Shown here: positions 9,027 through 20,395 of the stretch, in pieces
Numbering within the stretch: position 1 is the first letter of the stretch
Layout of the letters: the number at the start of each line of letters is the position of its first letter
From: Corydoras sp. C115
Lineage: Eukaryota; Chordata; Actinopteri; Siluriformes; Callichthyidae
Reading direction: 5' to 3'
Assembly (NCBI GenBank): GCA_019802505.1
Contig: JAFMOC010000315.1
Span: 530,001-594,000, forward strand
Length of the DNA: 64,000 bases
The notes under the pieces: model-generated
What the model was told of the DNA's origin: nothing
Seen by the model: only the letters and a program-made list of their open reading frames with translations
Database searches by the model: none
Program-made: the position numbers and the translations under genes

Positions 9027-12000
9027 ATGGCCTCGCAGGTGCACAAGAAGAAGGGGTCCGAGACGGGGCCGGCACCGTCTGAGGCGCCGGGCAGGGTCAA
9101 ACCCCAAGAAGTCATGCCTTCGTCTGATTTGCAGAGCCCGAAGAAGCCTCCCGAGATCCCCAAGTCACCCGTAGGGCTGCTGAGGAAAAGGGGGCAGGAA
9201 GGGGTTCCCAAGATGCAGCCGGCGATGATGATGTTCTCCAGCAAGTACTGGGCGCGGCGCGGATTATCTCTGGATTCAGCCATGTTCGATCAACAACATC
9301 TCGCCTGCAGTATGGTAAGACGGAACGAGTCCGGTCACGGACAAAGAGACAATAATAAAGATTGACATCAGGTGAAATACACCAATAGTAATCAATCGTT
9401 TAATCAGTTGTGTAAATATGTTATTTTAGCATTTATTCATTCATTCATTCATTATCTTCCGCTTTATCCTCTATTAGGGTCACGGTGGGGTTCCCCATGC
9501 CCATCCAGGGGAGAACATTTTGGGCGCTGGGCAGATACACCCAGGACAGGTCGCCAATCCATCGCTGGGCACATTTTAGCATTTAGTACAAGAGAAATAT
9601 ACTATTTGCGTATTTGTGTCGATATTTAAAAGCGTTTTAGTTCTGCATCATTCACTCATCACTTAATCTCGCACCTGCTGAAGGGGATTCGTTCAGATTA
9701 ACCAATAGACTGATCAACGGCTCGGCCAGTTTACGAACAGGTCGAGGTAACGGTTAATAAAACTTGGGTGGTAGGGTACCGCCTCACCGCAAGAACATCC
9801 CAGGTTTTGTTGTAGAGTGAGGTTGAACGAAGCTCTGCGTGTTTTTGGAGTCTGCATGTCCTCCCTGTGCCTGAGTGGGGTTTTCATTCATTCATTATCT
9901 TCCGCTTTATCCTCTATTAGGGTCACGAGGGAGGAGGGGGGGGTTCCCCATGCCCATCCAGGGGATAACATCTCGGGCGCTGGGCAGATACACCCAGGAC
10001 AGGGCGCCAATCCATTGCTGGGCACACACTCACTCACACAGACACACTCTATATGGGGCAATTTGGAGAATTCAATTGACTTGATCTATGTTTTTGGACT
10101 GTGGGAGGAAACCGGAGAACCCGGAGGAAGCCCACGCGGACACGGGGAGAACATGGAAACTCCACCCAGATGGGGATTCGAACCGGGAATCCCTAGTGCT
10201 GAGAGGCGAACGTGCTAAACCACTAAGCCACCATGCCGCCCATGTAATGACGTAACACTAATAAATTATTAGAATTAACCATTTTGCAGCCTTAGCTGTT
10301 TAAGTATTCATTCATTCATCCATCATCTTCCGCTTTATCCTCTATTAGGGTCGCGGGGGGGTTCCCCATGCCAATCCTGGGGAGAATGTTTCGGGCGCTG
10401 GGCAGATACACCCAGGACAGGACGCCAATCTATCGCTGGGCACACACTCACTCACACAGACACACTCTATATGGGGCAATTTGGAGAGTTCAATTGACTT
10501 GATCCATGTTTTTGGACTGTGGGAGGAAACCGGAGAACCCGGAGGAAACCCACGCAGACACGGGGAGGACATGGAAACTCCACCCAGATGGGGATTCGAA
10601 CCAGGAATCCCCAGCGCTGAGAGACGAACGTGCAAAACCACTAAGCAACCTAATAAATTATATTAGAATTAAATATTTTGCAGCTGTTTAAGTTTGTTAT
10701 CGTTATTTGTACTTCAGCTTCGTAGGACGTCCTTCAGCCGTATTGATGAGAAACCAGACCGGGAGGAGACGGGCTTCCCTCAGGATTCAGGCAAATCTGT
10801 CGTGATCTTCGCTCTGAAGAATGAGGTGGGCTGTCTGGCGAAGGCGCTGAGGATCTTTCAGGTCAGTGAGCGACTCGCCTCCATGACATCAAAGCTTTAA
10901 AAATGTAGAATCAAGAGGGAATTATAATAGAGAAGCTCTGATTGATTTGTTATAAACAGGAGAAACATGTCAATCTGGTCCACATCGAATCGCGGAAGTC
11001 CAGGCGAGGGACGGGCGAGGTGGAGATCTACGCCGAGTGCAGCTGCAGCAAGAAAGAGTTCAACGAGCTCGTGCACCACCTTAAAGACCACGTCAACATC
11101 ACTTCATATAACACACCCCAACGCGTGTGGTCTGCGGAGGCCGGTGAGTCTGATACACACCGAGGTACTGGCTTTGATTCTAACGGAGGCCCAAGAAGAA
11201 CGTATCTGTCTGGAGTTTGCATGTTCTCCCTCGTCTGAGTGGGTTTCCTCTTCTGTGGCTTTAATTCTATGAATTGATATCCATTCCAGATCATTTACTA
11301 CATCACAAAAGATGTACGCAAAACGCATAGTATGTCTGAATGCTCTAAAAATCAAATGCTGCCTCTGGTGGCAAAAAAACAGAATGCAGTTTATGAAAAC
11401 ATAGGGGAAAAAATGTATTGTGTTGTCAGAAGTGTGTGTTAATATCAATAATAATCGGATTTAAGGACCGGAATGACCTGTTTTATATGTGTTTTATATG
11501 TGTAAATGTGTTAAGCAAGAGAATACTGACTGGAATGCTGACGACTAACATTAATAATTAACAAAATGAGGCTAATAATATATATATATAAATATATATT
11601 CAAGCGGGTTCTCACATGTTTACATATCGGTGATAATGCTGCCACTTCTCCTGGCTCTTTATTCTAGAATGTTTGGACTGTGTGTGTGTTTTGGGTGGGT
11701 TGCCAGATGTTGAAGGAGTCCCATGGTTTCCCCAGAAGATCTCGGAGCTGGATCAGTGCTCACACAGAGTGCTCATGTACGGCTCCGAGCTGGACGCCGA
11801 CCATCCGGTAGGAGAACGCGTGAACATGGCAGAATGTTCTGAGGATTTATAACATTATACACATTATAACATATAACATGTTACATACATATATACACAC
11901 ACATATATATATTTATTTATTTTTTTTTTTAATATATGTCTTCTGTCCTTTCAGGGCTTTAAAGACAACGTCTATCGGCAGCGACGGAAATACTTTGTTG

Positions 12001-13600
12001 AAATCGCAATGAACTACAAATTGTTAGTAATTATTCATTCATTCATTATCTCCCGCTTTATCCTCTATTAGGGTCACGGGGGGGTTCCCCATGCCCATCC
12101 AGGGGAGAACGTCTCGGGCGCTGGGCAGATACACCCAGGACAGGGCGCCGATCCATCGCTGGGCACACACTCACTCACACAGACACACTCTATATGGGGC
12201 AATTTAGAGAACTCAATTAACTTGATCCATGTTTTTGGACTGTGGGAGGAAACCGGAGAACCCGGAGGAAACCCACGCGGACATGGGGAGAACATGGAAA
12301 CTCCACCCAGATGGGGATTCGAACCGGGAATCCCTAGCGCTGAGAGGCGAACGTGCTAACCACTATGCCACCGTGCCGCCCCTGTTAGTAATTATAATAA
12401 ATTTAATCTAAATTTAATGTATATGAGACTGTTTGATAAACCTTTAGCGACCACCAGGATATTCATTTATTGAAATCGAGAGCCTTATATAAGGAAGTTC
12501 CACATTGGTTAAGATACGAACATGAGAAGCAGTATGAGTGATGTAGCACAATATGAACAGAGTATAAAGGCGTGATGCGGGGGATGGGATACTTGGTTAA
12601 TTAGATGCAAATGTTTCAAATTAGATGCAACTTTTTGCCCGTTATTTGGAAATGAACTTGATCGATCTGATTTCTCTCCCCGTTGAACAACAGTGGTCAG
12701 CCCATCCCACGCGTTCAGTACACTTTGGAGGAGGTGAAGACCTGGGGAGTGGTGTTCCGGGAGCTGACTAAGCTGTATCCCACCCACGCCTGCCGCGAGT
12801 ACCTGAAAAACCTGCCCCTGCTTACCAAACACTGCGGGTACAGAGAGGACAACATCCCTCAGCTGGAGGACGTCTCCCTCTTCCTACGAGGTATTATTTT
12901 TATTTATTTTTTTTATAACATCTCTTTTCATTAAACACTTTTCAACATCGTACATCCATCTTGGGCTTATGTACAAAAAAAATCTAGTTTAAACAAGGAT
13001 TATACGATATAAACGGAAGAAATAGTAAAATAGTAACAATAAAAACTATCAAGAGAAGCCCACCCCCCTATCCCCAACCCTCGAAACACATCATCCACGA
13101 ACACAAGTCAATAAATAAATCAATACAAAAATACCAAATATTAAAGGAAAATTCATTTTTCATTATCTCCCGCTTTATCCTCTATTAGGGTCGCGGTGGG
13201 GTTCCCCATGCCCATCCAGGGGAGAACGTCTCGGGCGCTGGGCAGATACACCCAGGACAGGGCGCCAATCCATCGCTGGGCACACACTCACTCACTCACT
13301 CACTCACTCAAACACACTCTATATGGGGCAATTTTGAGAATTCAGTTGACTTAATCCATGTTTTTGGACTGTGGGAGGAAACCGGAGAACCCGGAGGAAA
13401 CCCACGCGGACACGGGGAGAACATGGAAACTCCACCCAGATGGGGATTCGAACCGGGAATCCCTAGCGCTGAGAGGCGAACGTGCTAAACCACTAAGTCA
13501 CCGTGCCGCCTTAAAGGAAAATAATAAATAAAAATAAAATTGGAAATAAATGAATAGGGATAAAAAAAATTCAATAAAAAAATTAAATTAATAAATAAAG

Positions 13601-13647
<47 letters not shown>

Positions 13648-16600
13648 GCCCTTAATTTAAAAAAATAATAATATTTAGAGTGTGTTTCATTCCGGAGTTA
13701 TGTTACATCCGTCAACGTACCTAAGAACAGGTAATCAAGTTTCTTTTTAAATCTCTGCAAGGTTCCCGTCCTGTATGACCGCAGCTTTTCAAGTGTAATG
13801 TTGCCTAGAATCTCCTGGAGCCACCGGTTATGGGTAGGTGGGGAGGCAAATTTCCAATTAAAAAGAATTGCCCTTCTGGCGAGCAGAGTACCGAAGGCGA
13901 TCACACGTTGCTTTGTTGCTGCAGCATGGGGGTTCGGAACTACAAACAGGGCCGTAATGGGGTTCATATCTATAGAAATGTCTAGCGCTTGATTTAATGT
14001 CGTGAAAACCTCAGGACCAGAAGGCATTCAACATGCTACAGGACCATTCCTACGAGGTATTAATCTAATCATCATCTAAATACCTGTTATAAAAAAATAA
14101 TAATAATAATAAATAAAAAAGGGGGGAGGGCGGCACGGTGGCTTAGTGGTTGGCACGTTCGCCTCTCAGCGCTAGGGATTCCTGGTTCGAATCCCCATCT
14201 GGGTGGAGTTTCCATGTTCTCCCCGTGTCTGCATGGGTTTCCTCCGGGTTCTCCGGTTTCCTCCCACAGTCCAAAAACATGGATCAAGTCAATTGAATTC
14301 TCAAAATTGCCCCATATAGAGTGTGTTTGAGTGAGTGAGTGAGTGTGTGCCCAGCGATGGATTGGCGCCCTGTCCTGGGTCTATCTGCCCAGCGCCCGAG
14401 ATGTTCTCCCCTGGATGGGCATGGGGAACCCCACCGCGACCCTAATAGAGGATAAAAGCGGGAGATAATGAATGAATGAAAAAGGGGGGGGGGGGGCGCA
14501 GCTTCGAATACCAATCAGGTTTGATGAATTTACAGTATAGCTGGTTTTCTCCATGGCTTCTGACTTGTGGTGTTCTCATTTGTAAGTCGTTCTGGATAAA
14601 AGCATCTGCTGAATGACTGAATGTAAATGTAATCATTAGGGCTGTATTCATCTAAAGATTTTCATAGTCGAATCTGATTCGTCAGATTTTCCCTATAGTC
14701 GACTGATAGTCGAATCAGTTAAAATTACACCACAAGATGACGCTAAGGGCGTAGTTTTTAAAAAATATTTATATTTTTTTATATTTTACTTGTTTTTCTA
14801 ACAAAAGAAAACCTTTTTTTTTGTTTTTCTTTTTTTTTTCTAGAAATTAGGATGATTTTATTTGACAAAAGGCTATATATATAACGAAAACAAAGACATT
14901 TCGTGTAAAAACTAATGCTTAGCAGCAGCCATGGGCGCCCCCATGTGGTCAAAATGGTACATTCGACTATGAGGTTCATAGTCGACTACGGTTCTCCGAA
15001 TCGAATCGTCGAATCAGCGAATATTGCAGCTCACCCCTAATAATCATCACCCTGCCGTTATCTAAACGTGTTCATAGGGAAAACCGTCTTCTTGTGTTTG
15101 TAGAGAGATCAGGGTTTACAGTGAGGCCCGTGGCTGGGTATTTGTCGCCCAGGGACTTTCTGGCTGGTCTGGCATATCGAGTGTTTAACTGCACGCAGTA
15201 TGTGCGGCACAGCACCGACCCGCTGTACACACCGGAGCCGTGAGTACTTTAAACATCTCTTAGCTGTGGAAGCATAACAGTGCTCGGCCTTAAACCAATA
15301 ACCTTCTGGCAGATGGTCCAGGACCCTCCCGCCACTCTGCGTTATTCAGCATTGTTATAATACAGTCCGTTCGAATCCCCATCTGGGTGGAGTTTCCATG
15401 TCCTCCCCGTGTCCGCGTGGGTTTCTTCCGGGTTCTCCGGTTTCCTCCCACGGTCATGGATCAAGTCAATTGAGTTCTCCAAATTGCCCCATATAGAGTG
15501 TGTATGTGTGAGTGAGTGTGTGCCCAGCGATGGACGTTCTCCCCTGGATGAGCATGGGGAACCCCCCCTCCCAAAATTTTTTTTTAATGTTATTTAATTA
15601 ACCCATTAATTTGAGTCAGTGGTGGCACGGTGGCTTAGTGGTTTAGCATGTTCTCCTCTCAGCACTGGGGACTCCTGGTTCGCATCCCCAGCTGGGTGGA
15701 GTTTCCATGTTCTCCCCGTGTCCACGTGGGTTTCCTCCGGGTTCTCCGCTTTCCTCCCACAGTCCAAAAACATGGATCAAGTCAATTGAGTTCTCCAAAT
15801 TGCCCCATATAGAGTGTGTCTGTGTGAGTGAGTGAGTGAGTGAGTGTGTGTCCAGTGATAGATTGGCGTCCTGTCCTGGGTGTATCTGCCCAGCGCCCGG
15901 AACGTTCTCCCCTGGATGGGCATGGGGAAACCCCCCCCCCCCCCCGCGACAGGATAAAGCGGAATATAATGGATGGATGGATAATACGATCCGTCCTATA
16001 AGCTCAGATCAATAAAGTATCTTCAATCTTCATACAAAGGTCTTATTAAATCCAAATGTTTTTCACTTTCAGAGATACCTGCCACGAGCTGCTGGGACAC
16101 GTCCCCCTTCTGGCAGACCCCAAGTTCGCCCAGTTCTCACAGGAAATTGGCCTGGCCTCTCTCGGGGCTTCCGACGAAGACGTGCAGAAGTTGGCGACGG
16201 TAACTTTCATCTCGGAGACCTGAAATGTCACGATTGTCTCTGACCGATGGGCTGTCGGGCGTAATGCAGGGAAAGTACCGGGGAGAGGGGTTCAGAGGGG
16301 CCCGACGTGACATTTAAACGACTAGATTCTGATCCATGGTGTGAATTCGAATAGAATTGAATTGCGTCGTCTTCAGAGTTCGGAACTTGCAGCTGGTTTC
16401 ATGAAAGTAAAGTAATCCGAAGCGATGAGGCTGAAAAATGTTAAATAAAATTAAATTTCGTTGTTAACAAAGTTTCCAAGTGGTGGTGCTCCACAATTTT
16501 AATGAACCAGCATTGATCATCAGCCTTAATTATGACTGAGTTTGACTTTAAATGAAGCTTTTCTTGTTATTCATACATTGTGCCAAAGTAGAAACACGTG

Positions 16601-18228
16601 ATTATAATGTTTTTTTTTTTTTTTAAGACTATGAAACAAAAATGGGGCAGCACGGTGGCTTAGTGGTTTAGCACGTTCTCCTCTCAGCACTAGGGATTCC
16701 CAGTTCGAATCCCCATCTGGGTGGAGTTTCCATGTTCTCCCCTTGTCTGCGTGGGTTTCCTCCGGGTTCTCCGGTTTCCTCCCACAGTCCAAAAACATGG
16801 ATCAAGTCAATTGAGTTCATTCATTCATTCATTATCTCCCGCTTTATCCTCTATTAGGGTCGCGGTGGGGTTCCCCATGCCCATCCAGGGGAGAATGTTT
16901 CGGGCGCTGGGCAGATAAACCCAGGACAGGGCGCCAATCCATCGCTGGGCAGGATCAAGTCAATTGAGTTCTCCAAATTGCCCCATGTAGAGTGTGTCTA
17001 TGTCAGTGAGTGTGTGCCCAGCGATAGATTGGCGCCCTGTCCTGGGTGTATCTGCCCAGTGCCCGAGACGTTCTCCCCTGGATGGGCATGGGGAACCCCA
17101 CCGCGACCCTAATAGAGGATAAAGCGGGAGATAATGAATGAATGAATGACCTCACAGACCCGGTTCTATAACCACACCGTGTTTTCTTCTCTCTCTGTAA
17201 TTCTAGTGCTACTTCTTCACCATCGAGTTTGGCCTGTGCAAGCAAGACGGCAACCTGCGAGCCTACGGAGCCGGGCTTCTCTCGTCCATCGGAGAGTTGC
17301 GGGTACATCAAAGTCTAATTCATTTCTGACATCCACAGCAGTGAGTTAACAGAGGCCCATCTGAATCCACAGCACGCCTTATCCGACAAAGCTGTGGTGA
17401 AGCCGTTCGATCCCAAGACAACGTGCTACCAGGAGTGCCTCATCACCACCTTCCAGGACGTCTACTTCGTCTCCGAGAGTTTCGAAGAAGCCAAAGAGAA
17501 GATGAGGTAACTTTATTTAACAGCAGTTTACACCGACTCGAATTCCATCCATCCATTATCTTCCACTTCATCCTATATTAGGGTCGCGGGGGGGGGTTCC
17601 CCATGCCCATCCAGGGGAGAACGTTTCGGGCGCTGGGCAGATACACCCAGGACAGGGCGCCAATCCATCGCTGGGCACACACTCACTCACACACACACAC
17701 ACACTCTATATGGGGCAATTTGGAGAACTCAATTGACTTGATCCATGTTTTTGGACTGTGGGAGGAAACCGGAGAACCCGGAGGAAACCCACGCGGACAT
17801 GGGGAGAACATGGAAACTCCACCCAGATGGGGATTCGAACCGAGAATCCCTAGTGCCGAGAGGCGAACGTGCCAAACCACTAAGCCACCGTGCTGCCAAT
17901 TTCTCTTATTCATTCATTCATTATCTTCCGTGTAATCGTCAACTAGTGTGTCACGGTGGTGGTGGTCCTTAACGGGACGTTTTGCAGATGTTAATTCACA
18001 GACATGAATTTCGAAGGCTGAACCTGACGTGAAGCCCACTCTTCTCTTCGCAGGGAGTTTGCTAAAACAATCAAGAGGCCGTTCTCTGTCTATTATAACC
18101 CGTACACACAGAGCATCGACCTTCTGAAGGACACCAGGAGCATTGAAAACGTGGTGCAGGACCTCCGCAGCGACCTCACCACCGTCTGTGATGCACTGGG
18201 AAAGATGAACAAGTACCTGGGTATTTAA
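9027..18228 (+). CDS. tph2: Tryptophan 5-hydroxylase 2 (neuronal), complete, 11 exons
   Basis: It hydroxylates L-tryptophan to 5-hydroxytryptophan using O2, tetrahydrobiopterin and Fe(II), the rate-limiting step of brain serotonin synthesis. Exons: 9027-9314, 10718-10861, 10960-11143, 11707-11807, 11955-12022, 12694-12890, 15104-15239, 16073-16199, 17207-17302, 17373-17506, 18054-18228. All join in frame at GT/AG borders into 549 codons. Exon 1 carries MQPAMMMFSSKYWARRGLSL, specific to TPH2, with the Ser-19-equivalent kinase/14-3-3 site at residue 81. Exons 2-3 encode the ACT-like regulatory domain. The iron ligands are His377 and His382 (CHELLGH, exon 8) and Glu422 (FTIEFGL, exon 9), with the family's 5- and 40-residue spacing. 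Exon 11 is the tetramerisation helix ending KYLGI. The first ATG adds 62 Lys/Pro-rich residues before the mammalian-type start (9213). Introns are full of V-SINEs. A possible poly(A) signal is at 18412-18417. Confidence 0.96.
9432..9571 (-). mobile_element. V-SINE, 3' part only
   Basis: A 5'-truncated copy (no tRNA-like head) in tph2 intron 1, flanked by short repeats of an ATTTTAGCATTTA-like word, probably the target duplication. Confidence 0.8.
9884..10241 (-). mobile_element. V-SINE, full length
   Basis: In tph2 intron 1. Head at the right end (GCCGCC), (CATT)n at the left. Confidence 0.9.
10306..10650 (-). mobile_element. V-SINE flanked by unusually long direct repeats
   Basis: A copy in tph2 intron 1. 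Flanks 10258-10305 and 10650-10693 are near-identical over about 44-48 bp, much longer than the 11-16 bp duplications of the other copies. The right flank ends 25 bp before exon 2. Confidence 0.85.
12035..12382 (-). mobile_element. V-SINE inserted at the tph2 exon 5 splice donor
   Basis: A perfect 13-bp target duplication TGTTAGTAATTAT (12022-12034 and 12383-12395) includes the exon 5 donor GT at 12023-12024. The element begins 12 bp into intron 5. The exon-side copy of the donor is unchanged. Confidence 0.92.
13153..13510 (-). mobile_element. V-SINE nested in the L1 fragment
   Basis: Perfect 12-bp target duplication TTAAAGGAAAAT at 13141-13152 and 13511-13522. It is therefore younger than the L1 insertion. 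Confidence 0.92.
13600..13646. repeat. (AAT)n microsatellite
   Basis: About 14 uninterrupted AAT units inside the L1 fragment. Confidence 0.9.
14127..14478 (+). mobile_element. V-SINE, full length
   Basis: In tph2 intron 6, between A/G-rich flanks of the form AAAAAGGGGGG that may be its target duplication. Confidence 0.88.
14513..14636 (+). mobile_element. L2-type LINE 3' tail fragment
   Basis: Closely matches 85-196, including the GATGAATTTACAGTATAG-like word and the GGATAAAAGCATCTGCT tail. The hAT element begins exactly at its right end. Confidence 0.75.
14637..15039. mobile_element. Non-autonomous hAT-type DNA transposon (MITE), copy 2
   Basis: Same family as 647-1098. The ends are TAGGGCTG and CACCCCTA, with 8-bp duplications GTAATCAT (14629-14636) and ATAATCAT (15040-15047), 7 of 8 matching. 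The middle differs from copy 1. Intron 6 of tph2, ending 64 bp before exon 7. Confidence 0.82.
15365..15983 (+). mobile_element. Two V-SINEs: partial (15365-15575) and full (15622-15983)
   Basis: Both lie in intron 7 of tph2 in the plus orientation. The first starts at the B box and has an internal deletion. The second has a complete head and an unusual (GGAT)n tail. Confidence 0.85.
16646..17152 (+). mobile_element. V-SINE split by a nested V-SINE
   Basis: A plus-strand V-SINE (16646-16817 and 16952-17152) is interrupted by a 5'-truncated minus-strand V-SINE (16818-16951). The duplicated target GGATCAAGTCAATTGAGTT lies at 16799-16817 and 16952-16970. tph2 intron 8. Confidence 0.9.
17546..17898 (-). 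mobile_element. V-SINE, full length
   Basis: In tph2 intron 10, followed by a short (CATT)n remnant at 17910-17930. Confidence 0.9.
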
Positions 18229-19660
18229 ATCTACAAATGCTTTAAACTAAAGAAAACACTCCACGTCCTCTGTGTCACTAACAACCAGAAACATGTCCAT
18301 CTCAACCGGCTTTGTGAACCTTTTGAGCAAAATCAGGCTAAACGTAAATCAATATCAATGATTACAAGTTATTATTAAAGCACTAAAGTAAGAGGGCGTG
18401 GCATTATTGGGAATAAATCGAGGGAAAGGGGTGTTGTTGGGCCTGATGTGTAGCAGAGGAGTTACGCCGGTTTTCTGTGATTTATTCACAATAATACACG
18501 ACCTCGAGAGTTTTATTGCTTTTATAAAACGCCCATAAAAACACTATAATGAAAAAAAACAAGGTTTGATTCATAAATGCGTTTATTGAAAGCAAGTTAT
18601 TAAACTGGCAAATACAAAAATTTGACTGCAAAAAATCTAGCGGTCAAATTGCAGAAACACAGTTTATAAACAAGCAAAATATGATTTTTTTTTTTTAAAC
18701 CACCCCAATATCGTGTTAATTTACTTATAATTTACTTCCTAAATTAATTCTGCTTGTGAAGTTTAAAATTTAGCAGCAAATGGGCAATTTATTAATAGAA
18801 AACAATATTAATCAATTACCACTAATTAGTTAACCGGTAATTTTTAAAATGGAAGTTTCATCTTAATCGGATAAGTACAAGGACAAGTAGGTGAAATAGC
18901 ATTTTCAAACTTTTTGCCAGACACACAGACAAACAGATGAAGCTAATATAGGGGTGGGAATAAAAACATTGGGAAACACAATGTATATCACGCATTGATC
19001 CGAATGTAAAGTGCTTAGAGGTGTGTGTTATCGTCAATAATGTCACAGCTCAGCCAATCATCAATGTGACCTTCAGTCATCAGAACCTAATGGGCACTGT
19101 GTTGGGATGTTTAATTTCTCACTACAGTCATGCAGCACAAATGCATTCATCATAAATAGTCCAAATACTATTGTTCCCTCTCTGTGCCTCAGTGTCGCCC
19201 TATAATATCTGTATAATACCTGCTCCAAGCTAAACTTGTGTTATGTCTGTCTGTATGCGTATAAACGATGTTCTGCGCACATACCCCCCCCCTCCTCCCG
19301 AAGCAGCATGTGAATGTGCCTGATATAACCGTCAGTCCATGTGAATGTGTATAAATTAAAGTGTGAGGTCAACATTTCAGTTTATTGTTTAATGTTCACC
19401 AGTTCTGGCTTCATCTGTGAATATAAACTCAGTCCTAATAAAGTAATAAAGGTTTCTATTTTAAAAAAGAAGCACTGGGTTCAAAACTATTTGTATTAAA
19501 TAACATTTAGGAGAATGGCACTCTTTGTTATTAAGATTAAAAGTAATATTTTAAGAGCTTTTTGTGAGGATTGTTCATTAGGGATCTGATTAGGTTCATG
19601 TGTGAACTGTGCAATTTATGTACAAGTGACTATTATAAGACAAAGCCAGTAGAGGTCGCT
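18229..19660. other. tph2 3' region, AT-rich, no further gene
   Basis: Contains the probable tph2 3' UTR (AATAAA at 18412-18417; other AATAAA/ATTAAA words near 19370 and 19435). No coding frame or recognisable repeat. Confidence 0.6.
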
Positions 19661-19667
19661 GTTACCA

Positions 19668-20013
19668 TTCATTCATTCATTCATTATCTCACACTTTATC
19701 CTCTATTAGGGTCACGGTGGGGTTCCCCATGCCCATCCAGGGGAGAACGTTTCGGGCGCTGGGCACCCAGGACAGGGCGCCAATCCATCGCTGGGCACAC
19801 ACTCACTCATACATACACTCACTATATGGGACAATTTAGAGAACTCAATTAACTTGATCCATGTTTTTGGACTGTGGGAGGAAACCGGAGAGCCCGGAGG
19901 AAACCCACGCGGACACGGGGAGAACATGGAAACTCCACCCAGATGGGGATTCGAACCGGGAATCCCTAGCGCTTAGAGGCGAACGTGCTAAACCACTAAG
20001 CCACTGTGCCGCG
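19668..20013 (-). mobile_element. V-SINE
   Basis: Near-complete copy with a small deletion in the CTGGGCAGATAC stretch. Followed by a plus-strand 3' half-copy at 20047-20186. Confidence 0.88.
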
Positions 20014-20046
20014 CCACGTCAAAATGTTTTCATTTCAAAATATTTC

Positions 20047-20186
20047 ACCTGTGGGCCCAGCGATGGATTGGCACCCTGTCGTGGGTCTATCTGCCCAGCG
20101 CCCGAGACGTTCTCCCCTGGATGGGCATGGGGAACCCCACGGCGACCCTAATAGAGAATAAAGCGGGAGTTATTGAATGAATGAAT
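20047..20186 (+). mobile_element. V-SINE, 3' half
   Basis: Starts at CCCAGCGATGGATTGGC and runs to the (AATG)n tail. Opposite in orientation to its neighbour. Confidence 0.85.
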
Positions 20187-20395
20187 ATATCACCTGAAGT
20201 TACAAATGTATAATATCCTGTGGCGTAACTTCAAAGACAACAGAACTCAGAACTCGCTTAATAAAGACATAAGACACGTTGATTCGTAGTTATTATATTT
20301 CAGATTGCAGGATGAAAAACAATATAAATCACAGTCTTCGATCAGAGTGCAAATCCATAATAATGTGACTTAAACTCAAGGCAGGTTTAGTATTT

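Larger units (their letters stand above)
12897..14046 (-). mobile_element. L1-type LINE 3' end inserted at the tph2 exon 6 splice donor
   Basis: The minus-strand frame 13698-14027 (LLARRAILFNWK, FASPPTHNRWL, a basic Leu-rich end) resembles the C-terminus of fish L1-type ORF2. A T-rich run at 12897 on the plus strand is the element's poly(A) end. A perfect 16-bp target duplication TTCCTACGAGGTATTA lies at 12881-12896 and 14047-14062. It spans the last 10 bases of exon 6 plus the donor GT. The element is 5'-truncated and carries a younger V-SINE (13153-13510) and an (AAT)n tract. Confidence 0.85.

Noticed and set aside
8948..9283. Minus-strand ORF over tph2 exon 1
   Set aside because: Antisense of a strongly matching tph2 exon.
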